Origin: Mycobacterium kiyosense
Lineage (GTDB): Bacteria > Actinomycetota > Actinomycetes > Mycobacteriales > Mycobacteriaceae
Direction of reading: 5' to 3'
Assembly: GCA_021654635.1 (NCBI GenBank)
Contig: AP025179.1
Coordinates: forward strand, 5,022,001 to 5,086,000
DNA: 64,000 nt
Part shown: positions 63,057-64,000 of the stretch, one piece after another
Numbering within the stretch: position 1 is the stretch's first letter
Layout: every line of letters begins with the position of its first letter
Made by a program: the position numbers and the translations under genes
The notes under the pieces: model-generated
Told to the model about the DNA's origin: nothing
What the model saw: the letters and a program-made list of their open reading frames with translations, nothing else
Database searches by the model: none

Positions 63057-64000
63057 ATGAAACCTCCCGAGCCACCAAGCCTCGGCGCGGCCCGCAGCGA
63101 CGGTGTGCGGCTGATCTATTCCGGCCGCGAACACGTCGTCATCGGTGAGACCGAGAGCGGCAAGTCATGGTTCGTGCTGGCCTGCGCCGCCGCCGAGCTG
63201 CAGCGCGGAAACCCTGTCGTCTACGTGCATTACGAGGAACCCGGACCAGAGAGCACCATCGAACGGCTACGCGACCTCGGCGTGCCAGACAAGCTGATGC
63301 TTCCGCCGCTGTTCCGGTTCGTCGCACCTAACGAGGCCGCCAACCGCGACAACATCTCCAACCTGCTCGACCCCGTGCCCACTCTGGTGATCCACGACGG
63401 CGTCAACGAGGCGATGACTCTCAACGGACACGACATTCTCGCGGCCGAGGGTGCCGCTCTGTTCCGGCGCCGCCTCATCGCCCCATTTCTGCGTGCCGGC
63501 GCCGCGACGATCGCCTGCGACCATCTGCCTGGCGGCGCCGACGGGACCCGGAAGAACGCCTACGGTTCGGTCCATAAGGGCAACGCGATCGACGGCGCCA
63601 GGATCGCCCTGGAGAATCGAGAGCCGTTCGGCCGCGACCGGCGGGGCCGATCCAACGTCTACGTGACCAAGGACCGTCCTGGCCACCTCCGCAAGCACGG
63701 TTCGCCCGACCGCAGCACCGTCGGCAAGACCTACCTCGGAACGCTGGTCGTCGACGCCTCGGACCCATTCAAGCCACTCGAGCTGATGTTCTACGCGCCG
63801 ACACCCGAGGACACCGCGGCGGCGACCGATCTGTCCAAGTCAAAACTCGCCGACACGATATGGGAAGTCACCCGGACGCTGCCCGATCACCGGGTGAAGT
63901 CCAAGCGAGCCCTCTATGCCCTCATGCGCGAAGCGGGACACAGCTTCCGTGAGGCCGACGCCTCGGCCACGGTCGACGCGATGCTCGAACAGGGGCGGTT
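63057..64000 (+). CDS. AAA family ATPase (RepA/DnaB-like helicase type), partial
   Basis: The reading frame is open from 62745 to the window end; ATG 63057 is the first good start in frame, although the true start may be 62744. VIGETESGKSW is Walker A, HYEEPGPES and LVIHDGVNEAMT Walker B-like segments, and IACDHLPGG a sensor-like motif. The order fits RepA-like AAA proteins of mobile elements that load or act as helicase for replication of the excised element. C-terminus lies outside the window. Confidence 0.7.
   Translation, partial: MKPPEPPSLGAARSDGVRLIYSGREHVVIGETESGKSWFVLACAAAELQRGNPVVYVHYEEPGPESTIERLRDLGVPDKLMLPPLFRFVAPNEAANRDNISNLLDPVPTLVIHDGVNEAMTLNGHDILAAEGAALFRRRLIAPFLRAGAATIACDHLPGGADGTRKNAYGSVHKGNAIDGARIALENREPFGRDRRGRSNVYVTKDRPGHLRKHGSPDRSTVGKTYLGTLVVDASDPFKPLELMFYAPTPEDTAAATDLSKSKLADTIWEVTRTLPDHRVKSKRALYALMREAGHSFREADASATVDAMLEQGR

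Overview
The window is high-GC actinobacterial DNA and almost certainly comes from a non-tuberculous Mycobacterium. The pointers are an MmpL transporter, an EsxG/EsxH-type pair, a PPE protein, a WS/DGAT acyltransferase, a DUF732 secreted protein, the Mcr racemase, a DUF3556 membrane protein under a KstR-type operator, and PrpR. Much of the order follows, from memory, the M. tuberculosis Rv1120c-Rv1145 neighbourhood in reverse (mmpL13, SDR, mcr, echA10, ICMT/FAD pair, thiolase, metE, prpC/prpD/prpR, gnd2, cyclase), with large insertions.

Layout. 0-11.3 kb: lipid and CoA-ester genes (mmpL13 end, mcr-SDR, echA10, two epimerase-like proteins with a CPBP protease, ICMT plus FAD oxidoreductase, crotonase plus thiolase). 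11.4-26.4 kb: an accessory metabolic cluster (phenolic acid decarboxylase, ALDH, P450, SDR, AveC-family membrane protein, signal-peptide-less substrate-binding protein, MoxR ATPase, VWA protein, two acyl-CoA dehydrogenases, a broken SDR and a two-domain TetR). Five copies of a shared 14-bp motif sit in front of its transcription units; this is the best candidate for an undescribed system. 26.4-33.4 kb: cobalamin riboswitch and metE, DUF3556 gene with KstR site, cobQ joined to a truncated esxG and an intact esxH. 33.4-41.8 kb: the methylcitrate/anaplerosis operon prpD-prpB-prpC-pyc with every junction overlapping by 4 nt, divergent from prpR. 41.9-48.6 kb: amine oxidase, PPE, DoxX, WS/DGAT, hydrolase, TetR, VOC protein. 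48.7-52.8 kb: a tight five-gene SDR/NTF2/DapB-like/TetR/hydrolase operon. 52.9-59.9 kb: gnd2, cyclase, small conserved and secreted proteins. 59.8-64 kb: a toxin-antitoxin remnant followed by a serine-integrase mobile element whose AAA ATPase runs off the window.

A striking property is the number of coding frames broken by single-base indels, mostly +1 in short homopolymers (echA10, VWA gene, prpB, prpR, integrase, probably the AAA ATPase), plus a 4-bp insertion in metE, an indel in PPE and a real internal deletion in one SDR. The homopolymer bias suggests many are sequencing errors rather than decay, so genes typed here as pseudogenes may be intact in the organism.
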